DNA from: an uncultured bacterium
GTDB taxonomy: Bacteria > Myxococcota_A > Bradymonadia > UBA7976 > VGTA01
Direction of reading: 5' to 3'
DNA length: 64,000 nt
Assembly (NCBI GenBank): GCA_943788935.1
Contig: CALSSE010000017.1
Location: 296,001 to 360,000 of the forward strand
The position numbers were made by a program, and so were the translations under genes. This document shows positions 1 through 9,412 of the stretch, in pieces. The first letter of the stretch is position 1. Each line of letters begins with the position of its first letter. The notes beneath the pieces were generated by a model that saw only the letters and a program-made list of their open reading frames with translations, did not search any database and was not told the origin of the DNA.

Positions 1-2
1 TC

Positions 3-3000
3 TTTATTTTAACAGCGCTTAACCAACGACAGCACAACATCACCAATGAGCAGGTATTGACCCTCGCGACTCATATGCTCATCCCTATTTATGAGGATCA
101 CCCGAGCCCGTGGGGGACTCACTTGATTTACCCAATCGTTAAACAAGTGATCGCCCCTTATGTAGATCAAGTAGACTCAGAGATTCTCGAGCCGACTCTC
201 TCTTTCAGGAGTAATTGCTCTCTCTTGTGGCTCTTTGAGGCGCTCTATGGCTTATGGCATTACGGTGAAGATTACAGTCGTATGCTCAAGCCGCTTCGTA
301 AGATCTACTCGGCTGCTAAGAGGTCAGGTTATCAGTGGTTAGAGGCTGAAGCAGGGAGTCTCATAGCTCACCTCGACTCTGAAGACTCTGTGATGTTTCA
401 AGAGACAGAGGCTCTTCATTTACGTTTAGGAACAAAGAGCTTAACCAACCTTCACCCCGTCCGTCTAGGGTGGCGTAACCTCATGGAACGTCTTAGAGAC
501 GTGGGGCAGACCAGACAACAGCTCGATACCCGCCGAGGTCACTCGGATACGACTCGTCTGATTTGGGTCACCCAGACCCCTCCTAAGGCGAATGAATTCA
601 AGTTTATGCCCTACATACAGCAGCAGACCAATGATGGCCGTGGTCGTCGTGGGCATCGACAGCCCTCTTGGGGAAAGTCTAAGCGGGTTTATCTTAAAGA
701 TCTGTACCGATTTCATATGGAGCAGGCGAGCTACTTGACCCCTCAAGATCATCGCATATGTTCGCAAATGGTGATCTCTGGAGAGCAAGGACGCCCTGAT
801 TGGGAGATGTTCTCAGACCGTGATTTTAAGTTTGATCCAAAACCTGCTCTGCTCGCTATCGCTGGGCACAAATCACTCTTCTTAGAGACTCGAGAGAAGC
901 GAGGTCAAGCGCGTAAGAGCATTAATATTGACCCACAAAAACCAGTACTCAAGGTGATCTATCCTGATGAGCGTCACCTATCATTAGAATTTTATCCAGA
1001 CCTCACCGAGATGCCTCTTGTCACTGGTGACCAGAGCGAGCTCTTAATCAAATCAGAGGGGGCGAGTCAGTATTACATCATTGAGTGTACGATCGTTCAT
1101 AGTCAGATTGCAGATTTGCTTAATCAAGACATTCGAATCCCGAGAGGAGAGGAGGTCTCTTTATATGAGGTCATTGATCAGCTCTCTCAATATGTATCTG
1201 TCGAGTCAGACCTCGGCGATATGGATGGGATTATCGAACATAACATCGCAGAGTCTGCTCCGATCGTCATCTTCTCAGAGAGCACCTCTGGCGGCTTAAA
1301 AATTCAGATTAGAGTACAGCCCTTCGATCAGAGCGAACACCTTATTCGCCCTGGTGAGGGAGGGAAGTTTATGACCAGTGTCATCGCTGGCCGTCGCCTC
1401 AGTGTCGAGCGAAATCTCGAAGAAGAAGTTCAGCTCCGCAGCGCGCTCTTAGAGTCTTGTTCACTGTTTGGTGAGTTAGAGAGTAAGAGCGGGGACTGGG
1501 AGATCAGAGATCGGGAGCAATACCTTGAGCTCCTCTTACAAATAAATGATCATAACCAAGAATTAGAGGATGAAGAGCAGAGCTTGGTGCGGATACGTAA
1601 CCCTGAAGGCAATGAGCTGGTGGTTACTCATCCTGAGATCCATCAGCAGTCTCTCAGCTTGCAGGTTAAAAAAGAGAGCTCTTCATGGTTTAGCCTTAAC
1701 GGTGACCTCGTGGTGAGTGAAGAGCTACGAATCAATGTCAGAGAGCTCTTGCAAAAAGAGAGGATCGGTCGGTTCGTCCTCCTGCAAAATGGTGAGTTTA
1801 TCGCTCTCGAGAGAGAGTTCGCTAAGACGCTTGATGATCTAAAGGAATCTGCTGAGGTGAGCGATAATGGTGTGCGCTTTATGACTAATTCAGCGACCCT
1901 GATCCGCACCACTCTCGATCAACTTGAGGATACTAAGATCGAAGGGGATCGAGCATGGGGTAGCATCGTGAAGAAGCTCAATACTGTGCATGAGTTGATG
2001 CCTCCTTCGGCTTTACAAGCGACGCTTCGAGACTATCAACTTGAAGGCTTCCGATGGCTCTCTGGTTACGCCTTGCTTGGGACAGGGGTCGGCGCTTGCC
2101 TCGCTGATGATATGGGCTTAGGTAAAACGCTTCAATCGCTAGCGATCTTGCTCTCTAGAGCAGATGTTGGACCTTCTTTGGTCGTTGCGCCAACCTCCGT
2201 CGCTCAAAACTGGATGATAGAGGCTGCGCGGTTTACCCCTACCTTAAACGCTAAAAAGTTTATTGGGAGCGCCGAGCAGCGAGAGGCGCTTATCGCTTCC
2301 GTTAAGCCCGGTGATCTTATCATCTGCACCTATGGTCTTCTAAAGACAGAGGTTGATCTCATCACTCGTGTTCAGTGGAATATCGTGGTGCTCGATGAAG
2401 CTCAAAACATCAAAAATCACACGACTCAAGCTGCGAAAGCGGCGGTGAGGCTAAAGTCTCGATTCCGATTCGCGACGACCGGTACACCGATCGAGAATAA
2501 CTTGACCGAGCTATGGAGCCTCTTCCAGTTTCTTAATCCTCATTTACTTAAAGGGATTAAAGATTTCCGTGATCGCTTCTTGATTCCGATTGAGAGAGAA
2601 GATAGCGCGGAGGCAAGAAAGCGTCTTAATCAGCTGATCAGTCCATTTGTTTTACGACGTACTAAAGAGAGTGTCCTCGATGACCTACCACCGCTCACCG
2701 AGATTACACTCTCTATCGACCTCAGCCATGATGAACGTGAACTCTATGAGGGAGTGATGCAGGAGCAGCTTGGTGATATTGAGACACAGCTCGCTCAAGG
2801 GGATAACTCAGCGCGAATGCAGCTCTTTGCCTTGTTGACCAAGCTGCGTCAACTCAGCTGTCACCCTCGTTTAGTATTCTCTGACATTGATATGCCGAGT
2901 TCTAAGCTCGCGACCTTTGAGACTCTCGTCAAGCAGTTGATCGCGGGAGGCCATAAGGCCCTGGTCTTTAGCCAATTCGTGAGACATCTAGAGATCCTTA

Positions 3001-3494
3001 AAGACTGTCTAGAGTACAATAATATTGCTTATCAATACCTCACGGGGTCGACATCGATAAAAGAGAGACAGCGAAGCGTTGATGCTTTCCAAGGTGGAGA
3101 GGGAGAGGTCTTCTTAATTAGTCTTAAGGCCGGTGGGGTTGGTCTAAACCTTACCGCAGCAGATTATGTGATTCATATGGACCCATGGTGGAATCCTGCG
3201 GTCGAGGACCAGGCCTCAGATAGAGCGCACCGTATTGGTCAAGAGCGGCCGGTGACCGTTTATCGATTGGTAGGTAAAGATACGATTGAAGAGCAGATTG
3301 TAGCTTTGCATCAACATAAGCGAGAGCTCGCTGATGCTATCCTTGAAGGCAGTGACTTTGGTCTAAATACCAATATGTTACTCGATTTGCTTCGAGAGGA
3401 TATGAAGGGGAGTGTCGATCGTCAATCGGCGGATCAAGCCGCCCACAATAGATCACGTCGTCGGCGGAGAAAAGAGCCTGAGCTGAGGTCATAA
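3..3494 (+). CDS. SNF2-family DEAD/DEAH helicase, 5' end outside window
   Basis: This is an ATP-dependent DNA translocase of the bacterial SNF2/HepA type. The reading frame is open to the left edge of the window with no stop, so the gene is probably cut by the edge; a TTG at 57 is only an internal possibility. The ATPase core is complete: motif I D-M-G-L-G-K-T at about nt 2107-2127, motif II D-E-A-Q at about 2393-2404, motif III T-G-T-P near 2480, and motif VI D-R-A-H-R-I-G-Q at about 3218-3243. The roughly 650 residues before the core match the long poorly conserved N-terminal region of bacterial SNF2 proteins. No SWIM zinc finger is visible in the part present. The gene stands alone, followed by a 127-bp gap. 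The family assignment is firm; the cellular role (nucleoid remodelling or RNA polymerase recycling) is not known. Confidence 0.95.
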   Translation, partial: FILTALNQRQHNITNEQVLTLATHMLIPIYEDHPSPWGTHLIYPIVKQVIAPYVDQVDSEILEPTLSFRSNCSLLWLFEALYGLWHYGEDYSRMLKPLRKIYSAAKRSGYQWLEAEAGSLIAHLDSEDSVMFQETEALHLRLGTKSLTNLHPVRLGWRNLMERLRDVGQTRQQLDTRRGHSDTTRLIWVTQTPPKANEFKFMPYIQQQTNDGRGRRGHRQPSWGKSKRVYLKDLYRFHMEQASYLTPQDHRICSQMVISGEQGRPDWEMFSDRDFKFDPKPALLAIAGHKSLFLETREKRGQARKSINIDPQKPVLKVIYPDERHLSLEFYPDLTEMPLVTGDQSELLIKSEGASQYYIIECTIVHSQIADLLNQDIRIPRGEEVSLYEVIDQLSQYVSVESDLGDMDGIIEHNIAESAPIVIFSESTSGGLKIQIRVQPFDQSEHLIRPGEGGKFMTSVIAGRRLSVERNLEEEVQLRSALLESCSLFGELESKSGDWEIRDREQYLELLLQINDHNQELEDEEQSLVRIRNPEGNELVVTHPEIHQQSLSLQVKKESSSWFSLNGDLVVSEELRINVRELLQKERIGRFVLLQNGEFIALEREFAKTLDDLKESAEVSDNGVRFMTNSATLIRTTLDQLEDTKIEGDRAWGSIVKKLNTVHELMPPSALQATLRDYQLEGFRWLSGYALLGTGVGACLADDMGLGKTLQSLAILLSRADVGPSLVVAPTSVAQNWMIEAARFTPTLNAKKFIGSAEQREALIASVKPGDLIICTYGLLKTEVDLITRVQWNIVVLDEAQNIKNHTTQAAKAAVRLKSRFRFATTGTPIENNLTELWSLFQFLNPHLLKGIKDFRDRFLIPIEREDSAEARKRLNQLISPFVLRRTKESVLDDLPPLTEITLSIDLSHDERELYEGVMQEQLGDIETQLAQGDNSARMQLFALLTKLRQLSCHPRLVFSDIDMPSSKLATFETLVKQLIAGGHKALVFSQFVRHLEILKDCLEYNNIAYQYLTGSTSIKERQRSVDAFQGGEGEVFLISLKAGGVGLNLTAADYVIHMDPWWNPAVEDQASDRAHRIGQERPVTVYRLVGKDTIEEQIVALHQHKRELADAILEGSDFGLNTNMLLDLLREDMKGSVDRQSADQAAHNRSRRRRRKEPELRS

Positions 3495-3506
3495 GTTTCA
3501 GGCTCT
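3473..3506 (+). terminator. Inverted repeat at the end of the SNF2 gene
   Basis: A perfect 9-bp inverted repeat (AGAGCCTGA and TCAGGCTCT) spans the stop codon with a 16-nt loop. A second short dyad (ATCTCTC-A-GAGAGAT) follows at about 3511-3525. There is no U-tract after either, so a role as intrinsic terminator is only possible, not shown. Confidence 0.3.
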
Positions 3507-3621
3507 ACAGATCTCTCAGAGAGATAAACTGAAGCTAATTATGAGTAATGAGCAGGGAAGTAGCACCTCTTGACAATCAAGGTGATCATTTGTTGACTTC
3601 TCACAAGATTTGACATAGTGA

Positions 3622-4191
3622 ATGAATCACTATTTAAAACTTCGCTTAATAGTTTGTATATTAATGTTAAAAATTTACATATCCAAAGTTGATCTATTAG
3701 ATCAAAATGTATGGGTCGCTACTCAAAATGTACTCTCCGCCTTGGTAGATACTTCTCAGCAATCAGTAAGTTTAGGGGGAGCTGTAACCCCTAATGATAA
3801 TGTTGTATTACGGGTAAAAAGCGGCGCTAGTTCTGCAGGGGTGAGAGAACGCTCTAACCGATCAACTTTTCAAATGACTCCGCGAGGAGAAGAAGTTGAT
3901 CGATGGCTGATGCTACTAAAGCCGAGACAAAGATTATTTGTCATGACTCTGAGGGAGAAGAAAGAGATGACGCTCCATGACGTTGCAATCTCACTTAATA
4001 TCCAACCTTCAGGAAAAGATATTAAAAAGCATGTTAATGGCATGGTTGGCTCTATTCTTCGTTGGTCAAAAGAGCGCTATATTAACGAAATCGCTCAGCT
4101 CCCCAATGGGATTGAGCCCCGTTCGATCCAGTTCTTACCACCGTGGTACTGTGAAGATGGAGTCTATCGATGGAAAGAGAGGGTAAAGTAG
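3622..4191 (+). CDS. Hypothetical protein with possible C-terminal helix-turn-helix
   Basis: I do not recognise this 189-residue protein. The first 20 or so codons are very AT-rich and may be promoter rather than coding; there is no Shine-Dalgarno before the ATG at 3622 or the in-frame ATG at 3664, so the start is uncertain. The C-terminal half (about residues 98-160) contains L-x-x-R-Q-R-L-F-V followed by M-T-L-H-D-V-A-I-S-L-N-I, which has the look of a helix-turn-helix like sigma region 4 or LuxR-type DNA-binding helices. This is a guess from pattern, not a family match. It sits alone between the SNF2 gene and glpD, in the same direction, and its base composition differs from its GC-richer neighbours, which could mean transfer. 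The upstream 127 bp contain two TTGAC elements (about 3572 and 3594) that could be -35 boxes. Confidence 0.5.
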   Translation: MNHYLKLRLIVCILMLKIYISKVDLLDQNVWVATQNVLSALVDTSQQSVSLGGAVTPNDNVVLRVKSGASSAGVRERSNRSTFQMTPRGEEVDRWLMLLKPRQRLFVMTLREKKEMTLHDVAISLNIQPSGKDIKKHVNGMVGSILRWSKERYINEIAQLPNGIEPRSIQFLPPWYCEDGVYRWKERVK

Positions 4192-4289
4192 ATTTGAGAT
4201 AATATACTGATTCTAAACATGGCGATTTGATGTGCGTTATGCTACTTAAATATCAAATTAATAATCGACCTAATCGCCGAGGATCAGTC

Positions 4290-5918
4290 ATGAGAAGAGT
4301 GGTAAGAAGCTCGCTCTTGAAGAGCGTAACAGAGAGATCAGATCCATGGGATGTGATCGTCATCGGTGGTGGAGCGACAGGTCTTGGTATCGCCTTAGAT
4401 AGTGCATCAAGAGGATACAGCACCATATTGTTAGAGAAGAGTGACTTCACCAAGGGGACTTCTAGTCGTAGCACAAAGCTAGTTCATGGAGGTGTCCGTT
4501 ACCTGAGACAAGGTCAGATCTCACTCGTATTTGAGGCCCTCAGAGAGAGAGGTATCTTACGCTCTAACGCTCCCCATCTAGTGAGACCTTTAAGTTTTGT
4601 ATTACCCGCTTACCGTTGGTGGGAGAAGTGGTTTTATCTAATTGGATTAAAGATCTACGACTTGATGGCACGTCACTTAAGTTTTGGGGTCAGTGAGCTC
4701 TTAAGTCAATCGGCGGCACATCATCGGGCAGAGAGCTTAATGCCTAAAGGTCTGAGAGGAGGAGTGCTCTATTATGATGGGCAAATGGATGACGCTCGTT
4801 TAGGGTTGGCTCTAGCGAAAACATCCATTGAGCAAGGGGCTTATCCTTTAAACTACGTTCAAGTAACGGGCATCAATCTAGATAAGGAGAGCGGACTGCA
4901 TGAGGTCAAGATCCAAGATCTGATCAATGAGGATGAACACAGGGAATCACTCGTTGAGCAGACGCTCTATGGTCGGTCAGTGATCAACGCTACCGGAGTA
5001 TTTGTCGATGATGTGAGAGAGCTTGAAGATGCTCAAGTTAATCGAGTTGTTCGCCCTTCTCAAGGTGCTCATCTTGTACTCCCTAAACGGTTTTTGCCAG
5101 GTGAGAGTGCGATTATTTTTCCTCAAACCTCTGACGGGAGAGTACTCTTCGCGATTCCTTGGTATGAGAGGGTGATCGTTGGGACGACCGATCAATTTGT
5201 GGATCAAGCAGAGCTAGAGCCTCGACCCTTAGAAGAAGAGCTCGTCAGTATATTGGATCACCTCTGTGAGTATTTAGATCCACAGCCGACAAGAGATGAT
5301 GTGCTCTCAGTGTTCGCTGGGCTACGTCCTCTCGTAGTGCCACAGGCCGAAGCAGGAACGAAATCAGACCGAAGCGCGAGCGTCTCTAGAGAGCATAGCG
5401 TCTTTTTTGGTCGTGGAGGGGTGTGTCATGTCACAGGAGGTAAGTGGACAACATATCGTAAAATGGCAGAAGATGTCTTAGAGAGCGTGATTAAACGGGG
5501 AGCGATCCCTCACAAACCTTGCGTCACCCAGTCATTGAAACTCGTCGGTTGGCGAGAAGCAGAGGGGAATATCACCACTGAGAATGTCTATGGGTCAGAG
5601 CGAGATACACTTGAGTCGATGAGCTCTGAGCTCGCAGACAGTGAGGTGCTAATACATCCTCGTCTACCCTATATTAAGGCAGAGGTTGTTTATGCGATTA
5701 GATATGAGCTCGCGATGACAGTAGATGATGTTCTCGCTCGACGAACGCGAGCGCTTTTACTAGACGCGAGAGCGGCGATTGAATGTGCCCCTGAAGTGGC
5801 GGCTATCATCGCTCAAGAACTGGGTCGAGATCAAGACTGGGTCAAACATCAAGTGGAGATCTTCACCGCTATCGCCCACCGTTATCTCTGGGAGCGAAAG
5901 GAAGAGGCAGACGCTTAA
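4290..5918 (+). CDS. glpD: FAD-dependent glycerol-3-phosphate dehydrogenase
   Basis: GlpD oxidises sn-glycerol 3-phosphate to dihydroxyacetone phosphate and passes electrons to membrane quinone. The N-terminus has the FAD-binding V-I-G-G-G-A-T-G-L-G dinucleotide fold (about residues 24-33), then the family features T-S-S-R-S-T-K-L-V-H-G-G-V-R-Y-L. The middle has V-G-T-T-D, and the C-terminus has the GlpD cap domain with Y-E-L-A-M-T-V-D-D-V-L-A-R-R-T-R. Length (542 residues) is normal. I prefer the ATG at 4290, preceded by CGAGGA at 7-nt spacing, over upstream starts at 4227-4239 that would add a non-conserved tail. The downstream gene converges with a 10-bp gap. A GlpT-like antiporter lies 34 kb away and could feed it, which is inference only. 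Confidence 0.95.
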   Translation: MRRVVRSSLLKSVTERSDPWDVIVIGGGATGLGIALDSASRGYSTILLEKSDFTKGTSSRSTKLVHGGVRYLRQGQISLVFEALRERGILRSNAPHLVRPLSFVLPAYRWWEKWFYLIGLKIYDLMARHLSFGVSELLSQSAAHHRAESLMPKGLRGGVLYYDGQMDDARLGLALAKTSIEQGAYPLNYVQVTGINLDKESGLHEVKIQDLINEDEHRESLVEQTLYGRSVINATGVFVDDVRELEDAQVNRVVRPSQGAHLVLPKRFLPGESAIIFPQTSDGRVLFAIPWYERVIVGTTDQFVDQAELEPRPLEEELVSILDHLCEYLDPQPTRDDVLSVFAGLRPLVVPQAEAGTKSDRSASVSREHSVFFGRGGVCHVTGGKWTTYRKMAEDVLESVIKRGAIPHKPCVTQSLKLVGWREAEGNITTENVYGSERDTLESMSSELADSEVLIHPRLPYIKAEVVYAIRYELAMTVDDVLARRTRALLLDARAAIECAPEVAAIIAQELGRDQDWVKHQVEIFTAIAHRYLWERKEEADA

Positions 5919-5928
5919 ATCAGGACGC

Positions 5929-7062
5929 TTAGAATTTGAGGCTCCATGAGCTATATACGCCCCCTTGAAGGGGCTCAATAGACCATTTAAGTGATGACGC
6001 ACCGCTAGACTCTCCAACGAGATCACCTTGTTTTCGGGCTTTTTGGTGAATCAGGGCGTTGGGACCTTGGTATAATAACATCCAAACTCCAGCGCTGAGC
6101 GCGACGACTCCTGTGGTGATGAATATCCCCCCCCAGAGTTGTTCACTCTCGAAGCGCTCTTGGTCTGATTCATATTGAGCTTTCGCTGTTCTCTTCTCTT
6201 CAGCAGATTCAAAGGTGCTCGGGTAGGGGCGCTTATCTACTTCATCACTAAGTGAGCTAGCGCTGCTGAGCTGGAGAGATCCAAAACTGAGTAAGCTGAC
6301 ACCGATGATCGCTGTGCTTAAAGCGAGCTTGAGCTGATGAGTTTCGAAGAAAGTCTCTTTCGGGATTTGAATTAAAGTGACATTCATTGTCGCTTGATTG
6401 ACAGGAGATTGCTCTCTGCCACTAGGAGAAGCGCTCCTCAATGAGGGATCATTTAAATCGACCTCGATCACTTTAGATAGATAATGAGGTGCGCTGATTT
6501 TCACTTCGTTATAGCGTTTCATTAAGAGATCTTTTTTGAGTGGCAGCTCTCCCCACAGTTGTCCTTGATAGGTCGCTACCGCTTTTGAAGCGGATGTGCT
6601 CAGATTTAAGGTGATGTAACAACGAGACTTGAATTGCTGATGACGTTGTAAGCCACGACTTTTATTTGGACAAATTCCTTCTCGGCAAGCGCTCAGATAA
6701 GTCTGCCAAGCTTTCTCTTCATCTTCACAGACACCCTGTAATCGACTATAGGTTGAGGCGATAAAGAAAAGTAACTTGTTATCTTCATAGGTCTCGAAGG
6801 CTCGTCGCCAGAGTTGAATCGCTTCTAAGTATCGTTCTTGAGAGAACTTCTCTCTCCCTTGGGTCATGAGGATGAAAGCGTCTTGGCGAGCTTTACTCTT
6901 ATCTCTCGCTAACCCTGCAGAGCTGATGAGGCAGAGGGGGAGTGAGATGAAAAACAACAGCAATCCTTGAGATATCGTCATCCCAATCGATCTCTGTAAG
7001 GTCGACTGATTCGGGGGTAAGTCGCTTATGTGCACTATATCGCTCGCAGATTTTATGGTCAT
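5929..7062 (-). CDS. TPR-like membrane-anchored protein downstream of a Ser/Thr kinase
   Basis: This 377-residue protein has an N-terminal hydrophobic signal or anchor (about residues 28-50), a TPR-like region (about 57-110, with A-I-Q-L-W-R-R-A-F-E-T-Y and cysteines near 113 and 127), a PEGA-like beta region in the middle, and two further hydrophobic segments (about 240-262 and 310-330). This layout is common in Myxococcota, where TPR plus PEGA-type proteins sit beside Ser/Thr kinases. The start at 7062 has AGAGG five bases upstream. It lies 32 bp downstream of the kinase gene, so the two are likely one transcript. A role as scaffold or output partner of the kinase is inference. It converges on glpD. 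Confidence 0.75.
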   Translation of the reverse strand: MTIKSASDIVHISDLPPNQSTLQRSIGMTISQGLLLFFISLPLCLISSAGLARDKSKARQDAFILMTQGREKFSQERYLEAIQLWRRAFETYEDNKLLFFIASTYSRLQGVCEDEEKAWQTYLSACREGICPNKSRGLQRHQQFKSRCYITLNLSTSASKAVATYQGQLWGELPLKKDLLMKRYNEVKISAPHYLSKVIEVDLNDPSLRSASPSGREQSPVNQATMNVTLIQIPKETFFETHQLKLALSTAIIGVSLLSFGSLQLSSASSLSDEVDKRPYPSTFESAEEKRTAKAQYESDQERFESEQLWGGIFITTGVVALSAGVWMLLYQGPNALIHQKARKQGDLVGESSGASSLKWSIEPLQGGVYSSWSLKF

Positions 7063-7094
7063 TGGGCCTCTGCATAGCGAGAGAGATCTCGCGC

Positions 7095-9200
7095 TCAGAA
7101 TAGAGGTTCAACGACATGAAGGACGTCAGACTTGATACATTCCTTACCATAGCACGCCTTGAGTGTACACTTTCCTGTCTTAGTGAAGACGATCTTCTTA
7201 CTTGATTTACTGATCCAGCGAGCACAAGACCCCAAAGTGATAACCCCATCACGTTTGGCGACTGAAGAGGGAAAGCGGAGGCGAACCTTTTGGCCGAGGT
7301 CATAAGAGACCCCATCTGGAGAGATCTTAATCTTTCCTGTGATCCTCTTTGTCTTCTTCTTTCTTTTCTTCTTGGGTCGCCTCTTCTTCTTTGTTTTCTT
7401 TTTGGATCGTTTAGCTGCTTGCGCTTTGGCCTCTCGCTCTTTGGCCTCTTGCGCTTTGGCCTCTTGCGCCTTGGCCTCTTGCGCTTTGGCCTCTTGCGCC
7501 TTGGCCTCTTGCGCTTTGGCCTCTTGCGCTTTGACTTTGTCGAGGTCACTTGGAGAGTCGGTTGTGTGGTCAACCTCTAGCGGGTTTATCTCTTGATCGA
7601 CATCGACGCCGTTGTTTGTCTCTTCGTTAACGAGGTCAGACTCCGCTTTAATCTCTCCTGAAGCGATTAGAGCGATCGCTCCTCCTTGGTCTGCTATTGG
7701 TGTATCAGTAACCGCTGAGTTCAAGCGCTCAATAGGAAGAGGGTCTCGTCTTGTATGATCTTTTAAGGTCGGTGTATCGACTTGTGCTGAGGCGAGTATG
7801 ATAGCGTTTGCTTCTTGAACACCACTCTCTAACGAAGAAGTGCTCAGCGTAGGGGGAGGAGTATCTTGACGAATACTCCATTGCCAAAGCCCAATGATCA
7901 AGACCGCCACGCTAGCGATGATTAAGGCGAGCCGCTTGCGATCATCTTTAGTGCCGAGCATCGGGGAGGGGCTGAAAGTTGTCGGTTGTTCGCTGATCGT
8001 CTGAATATTAGAGGGATGAGGGTCTAGTGGAGTCTGAGGAGACGACTGTTGAGGCGCTTCCTGACCTACTGACTTATTGACTCGCTCTAGGGGATTCTCA
8101 GCGACGGGATGTACTTTAACCCCGGTCGGTTCTGGTTGAACGACTTCTGAGTTTGGTGGTTCTGAGTGGCTTGGCTCTGACTCTACCGAGTCGAGTAACT
8201 GATCAACGAGCGCATCAGCGTCGTTGAAGGGTTCGAGCATGCGATCAATGCCCTCGGGTGAAGGTTTATCTCGTTGAGTCAAACTGGCAGCGGCGATCGC
8301 TTCAGCGGTGATCGATCTAAACTTACCGGTATTTAAACTATTAATACTGTGAGGATGAGCTTGCCAAATTTGCTCTATTCGAGCGAGGATCTCGCCTGTA
8401 TCAGATGTACGTTTCCGTACATCTTTATGAGTCATGAGCTTGAGGATCTCTTGGAGGGCGTTGACTAAGTCATTTGAGTACTGCGGTAAGTCTAACCTCG
8501 GCATTGGTGATTGCATTTGATGCTTCATGATGGAGAAGTAGCTCTCATCATCGAAGGGAACAACCCCGGTCAACATTTGGTATAAGACGATCCCTAAACT
8601 ATAAATATCGCTCCTATGATCGACGAGCTTGATATTTACGATCTGCTCGGGGGACATATAGTGGGGAGTCCCCATGATTTGTCCAGTCACTGTGAGGCTC
8701 TCTTGTTTACCCCCTAAGACTTTGGCGATCCCAAAATCGAGTAGCTTGATGTACCCTTGCCCTTTTCTGGGTTCATTAATAAAGATATTGGGTGGCTTAA
8801 TATCACGATGAACAGTGTGTTGAAGGTGGGCGACCTCAAGTGCTGATGATACCTGATAAAGTACATCAAGGGTGACTTCTAGAGGTAGGGCCTCTTTCGG
8901 CTTGAGCTCATCGTGCAGAGACTTTCCTTTGAGTAGCTCGGAGACGAGGAAACAGCGCCCACCTTCGTCTTGGCCAAAGTCGTACACCCGTAAGATATTC
9001 TGGTGTTCAAAGCTAGAGGCGACCCGAGATTCAGTCTTAAATCGAGCTACCATCTCCTCTTGGTTCTCATTAGCGAGATTGAGAAGTTTAACGGCGACCT
9101 CTCGATTTAACGTATTATCAAAAGCACGCCACACGGCACCGAAGCCTCCTTGACCAAGTTTATCAAGGAGCTGATATCGATCTCTGATCAGATCTGTCAT
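7095..9200 (-). CDS. Transmembrane Ser/Thr protein kinase with extracytoplasmic sensor
   Basis: A Hanks-type kinase of 701 residues. The catalytic domain (about 8-280) is complete: glycine loop G-Q-G-G-F-G at 17-22, lysine K38 in V-A-V-K, H-R-D-I-K-P-P-N with catalytic D133, D-F-G at 155-157, and S-P-E in place of A-P-E near 183. A long acidic/proline linker leads to a single membrane helix (about 423-441), so the C-terminal 260 residues should lie outside the cytoplasm. That part contains an A-K-A-Q-E pentad repeat (about 557-595), a run of about 20 mainly Lys/Arg residues (597-619) and a compact terminal domain (620-701) with several Cys. The organisation recalls PknB-type receptor kinases, but no PASTA domain is visible. 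The downstream TPR gene is the likely partner. The kinase call is firm; the signal is unknown. Confidence 0.95.
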   Translation of the reverse strand: MTDLIRDRYQLLDKLGQGGFGAVWRAFDNTLNREVAVKLLNLANENQEEMVARFKTESRVASSFEHQNILRVYDFGQDEGGRCFLVSELLKGKSLHDELKPKEALPLEVTLDVLYQVSSALEVAHLQHTVHRDIKPPNIFINEPRKGQGYIKLLDFGIAKVLGGKQESLTVTGQIMGTPHYMSPEQIVNIKLVDHRSDIYSLGIVLYQMLTGVVPFDDESYFSIMKHQMQSPMPRLDLPQYSNDLVNALQEILKLMTHKDVRKRTSDTGEILARIEQIWQAHPHSINSLNTGKFRSITAEAIAAASLTQRDKPSPEGIDRMLEPFNDADALVDQLLDSVESEPSHSEPPNSEVVQPEPTGVKVHPVAENPLERVNKSVGQEAPQQSSPQTPLDPHPSNIQTISEQPTTFSPSPMLGTKDDRKRLALIIASVAVLIIGLWQWSIRQDTPPPTLSTSSLESGVQEANAIILASAQVDTPTLKDHTRRDPLPIERLNSAVTDTPIADQGGAIALIASGEIKAESDLVNEETNNGVDVDQEINPLEVDHTTDSPSDLDKVKAQEAKAQEAKAQEAKAQEAKAQEAKAQEAKEREAKAQAAKRSKKKTKKKRRPKKKRKKKTKRITGKIKISPDGVSYDLGQKVRLRFPSSVAKRDGVITLGSCARWISKSSKKIVFTKTGKCTLKACYGKECIKSDVLHVVEPLF
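7416..7532 (-). repeat. 15-bp in-frame minisatellite coding A-K-A-Q-E
   Basis: About seven to eight copies of a 15-bp unit encode the Ala-Lys-Ala-Gln-Glu pentad (with one R-E variant) in the extracytoplasmic part of the Ser/Thr kinase. The copies differ by single synonymous changes (TTTG versus CTTG). This suggests recent tandem expansion and predicts a long charged helix. Confidence 0.9.
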
Positions 9201-9412
9201 GGGGCTTCACTTACTATAAACAAAAAGATAAATGACTCGGATATGTACTCAGCTAGAGACCCTACATTATCGAATCCCTATGCACAAGGAGTCGATCTAC
9301 TCAAGTGAGATTGATAAAACTAAACCTACCACTTAATAGGGGGCTGAGGTATTTAAGATTAAATCACTTAGATGTGATGAGTTAGCATATTAATGATGAA
9401 TTGGAAATAATG

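Noticed and set aside
9363..9378. CRP-like site ATCAC-6 nt-GTGAT before the FGE-fold lipoprotein gene
   Set aside because: The half-sites are in the opposite orientation to the TGTGA-6 nt-TCACA consensus and the match is short, so it may be chance despite the cyclase gene in the window.
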